Assembly: GCF_030625865.1 (NCBI RefSeq)
Contig: NZ_DAOUQB010000009.1
Span: 1-64,000, forward strand
Origin: Anaerotignum sp.
GTDB taxonomy: Bacteria > Bacillota > Clostridia > Lachnospirales > Anaerotignaceae
Reading direction: 5' to 3'
Length of the DNA: 64,000 bases
Numbering within the stretch: the first letter of the stretch is position 1; every line of letters begins with the position of its first letter. Of the stretch, positions 63,292 to 64,000 are shown one piece after another. The notes below the pieces were generated by a model that made no database searches, was not told where the DNA came from, and saw nothing but the letters and a program-made list of their open reading frames with translations. Position numbers and translations under genes: made by a program.

Positions 63292-63669
63292 AAAAAAGCC
63301 CTCCTAAATTAAAAGCAGATACGCAAAAAATCTGCGCACTTCTAAAAATTTAAACGGGCGAGGTTTATGCCAAAACTATAGCATAATCATAGTTTGATGT
63401 CAATTTAAAAGATGCATTTCGTTTTTATGGGTGTTGACAAAAGAAAGAAGGAATGTTATTTTCGAATAAAATAGTTAGCCATAAGAAACTAAATGGGAAT
63501 TAAAAAAAAACTCAATAAAAATTATTTGAAAGTGGTGGAATGACAGAGCTTTATTTTTCTAATTGTGTTATGCTACCTTTTTGCAGATAAAAAATTTGAT
63601 TCTGTATTTGACGAAGCAACGTGTTTTCTAATAGATTAAAGTAAACTGGTAATAGGGAGGAGAGAATGA
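63292..63669. other. divergent regulatory region of the ABC pair and the DtxR-like gene
   Basis: 378 bp without a gene. It holds the minus-strand promoter and palindrome described separately and a weak plus-strand pair (TTGACG at 63608, ATAGAT at 63631). The 14-mer ATTAAAGTAAACTG at 63635 also occurs at 46828, ahead of the TetR gene. Confidence 0.5.
63373..63403 (-). promoter_or_regulatory. promoter of the ABC operon with overlapping palindrome
   Basis: Read on the minus strand: TTGACA (63398-63403), 17-bp spacer, TATAGT (63375-63380). The palindrome AAACTAT/ATAGTTT (63373-63395) covers the -10 and spacer, the position expected for a DtxR-type repressor. Confidence 0.7.
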
Positions 63670-64000
63670 ATGAAAAAGAGTACGGTTCTTGATGGTTTTA
63701 CCGAAGCACAGCTTAAATATATTTTAATAATCAGTGCATTACAAGCTTCTACGGCCACGTTGCCGGCTGTGGCGGAAAATATGGGCGTAAAAAAGCCCAG
63801 CGCATGCCGAATGATATATCAGCTAAAGGACATGGGCGTGCTTAAAATGGATGAAAGTATGCGTTCAAAAAGGGTTATTCTTACAGATTTAGGGGATAGT
63901 ATTGCCGCTGCGCTGGAGCATCAGCAATATATGATTTATAGGCTTCTTACACAAACATTGGGTGCAAGCACAGAAGTTGCACAACGACAAACAGAAAAGC
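63670..64000 (+). CDS. DtxR-like metal-dependent regulator, 3' end outside window
   Basis: At least 110 residues, running off the window end. ATG 63670 is behind AGGGAGGAGAG; an ATG at 63666 leads to a stop within nine codons. The N-terminal winged helix (AQLKYILIISALQASTATLP, GVKKPSACRMIYQLKDMGVL, RVILTDLGDSI) resembles the DtxR/MntR or MarR-like group; a following metal-binding segment cannot be checked because the gene is cut. Divergent from the ABC exporter pair and probably its regulator. Confidence 0.7.
   Translation, partial: MKKSTVLDGFTEAQLKYILIISALQASTATLPAVAENMGVKKPSACRMIYQLKDMGVLKMDESMRSKRVILTDLGDSIAAALEHQQYMIYRLLTQTLGASTEVAQRQTEK

Overview
The window looks like chromosome of a low-GC, Gram-positive strict anaerobe of the Clostridia. 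The basis is AT-rich DNA with AGGAGG-type ribosome binding sites and near-consensus sigma-A promoters, a full [FeFe]-hydrogenase H-cluster maturation operon, a 2-hydroxyacyl-CoA dehydratase-type activase, an S-layer-homology surface protein, and LanFEG/NisI-type immunity genes. It could be a Lachnospirales/Anaerotignum-like organism, but the species cannot be fixed from the sequence alone. No rRNA, tRNA or CRISPR array was seen.

Layout. 0-5 kb: a large activase open at the window edge, a methyltransferase and a DtxR-type regulator. 5-8 kb: a decayed zone with an IS3-family remnant sitting on a methyltransferase fragment, an intact AraC/GyrI-like regulator and an AraC remnant. 8-11 kb: a two-component pair arranged tail to tail. 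11-16 kb: a cluster of hairpins, a DUF2442-like gene and a 1444-residue SLH surface protein. 16-24 kb: a flavin oxidoreductase, then IclR-panB-panE-small membrane protein-panF and an amidohydrolase, which together look more like pantothenate uptake and breakdown than synthesis. 24-26 kb: a TPP riboswitch and terminator ahead of thiC. 26-31 kb: a frameshifted GH8 glycosidase, a threonine-aldolase-like enzyme, and a MATE pump with an AraC regulator. 31-36 kb: PadR-polyferredoxin-flavodoxin, a DUF3658 remnant, and MarR with a membrane/cytidylate-kinase-like fusion. 36-42 kb: a diguanylate cyclase, then a structured leader and TM1266-like regulator-hydE-hydG-hydF. 42-47 kb: two HTH regulators divergent from a frameshifted SLOG gene, a patatin, small surface or metal-binding proteins and a broken MocR-type gene. 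47-53 kb: TetR plus Acg-like nitroreductase, LytTR-DUF3021, an ABC exporter and a geranylgeranyl-reductase-like enzyme. 53-58 kb: a lantibiotic immunity set FEG-I-RK with no bacteriocin genes. 58-64 kb: an MBL hydrolase, DUF454, and a CydDC-like ABC pair divergent from a DtxR-like regulator cut by the window edge.

How the genes work together. The window is a chain of short, locally regulated modules: most have their own regulator, promoter, operator-like palindrome and terminator. Recurring themes are envelope defence (LanFEGI-RK, MATE, ABC exporters), iron-sulfur and flavin redox chemistry (Hyd maturases, polyferredoxin, flavodoxin, activase) and metal-sensing regulators at both ends. Several genes are broken, two of them at homopolymer runs, so either real decay or base-calling error is present.
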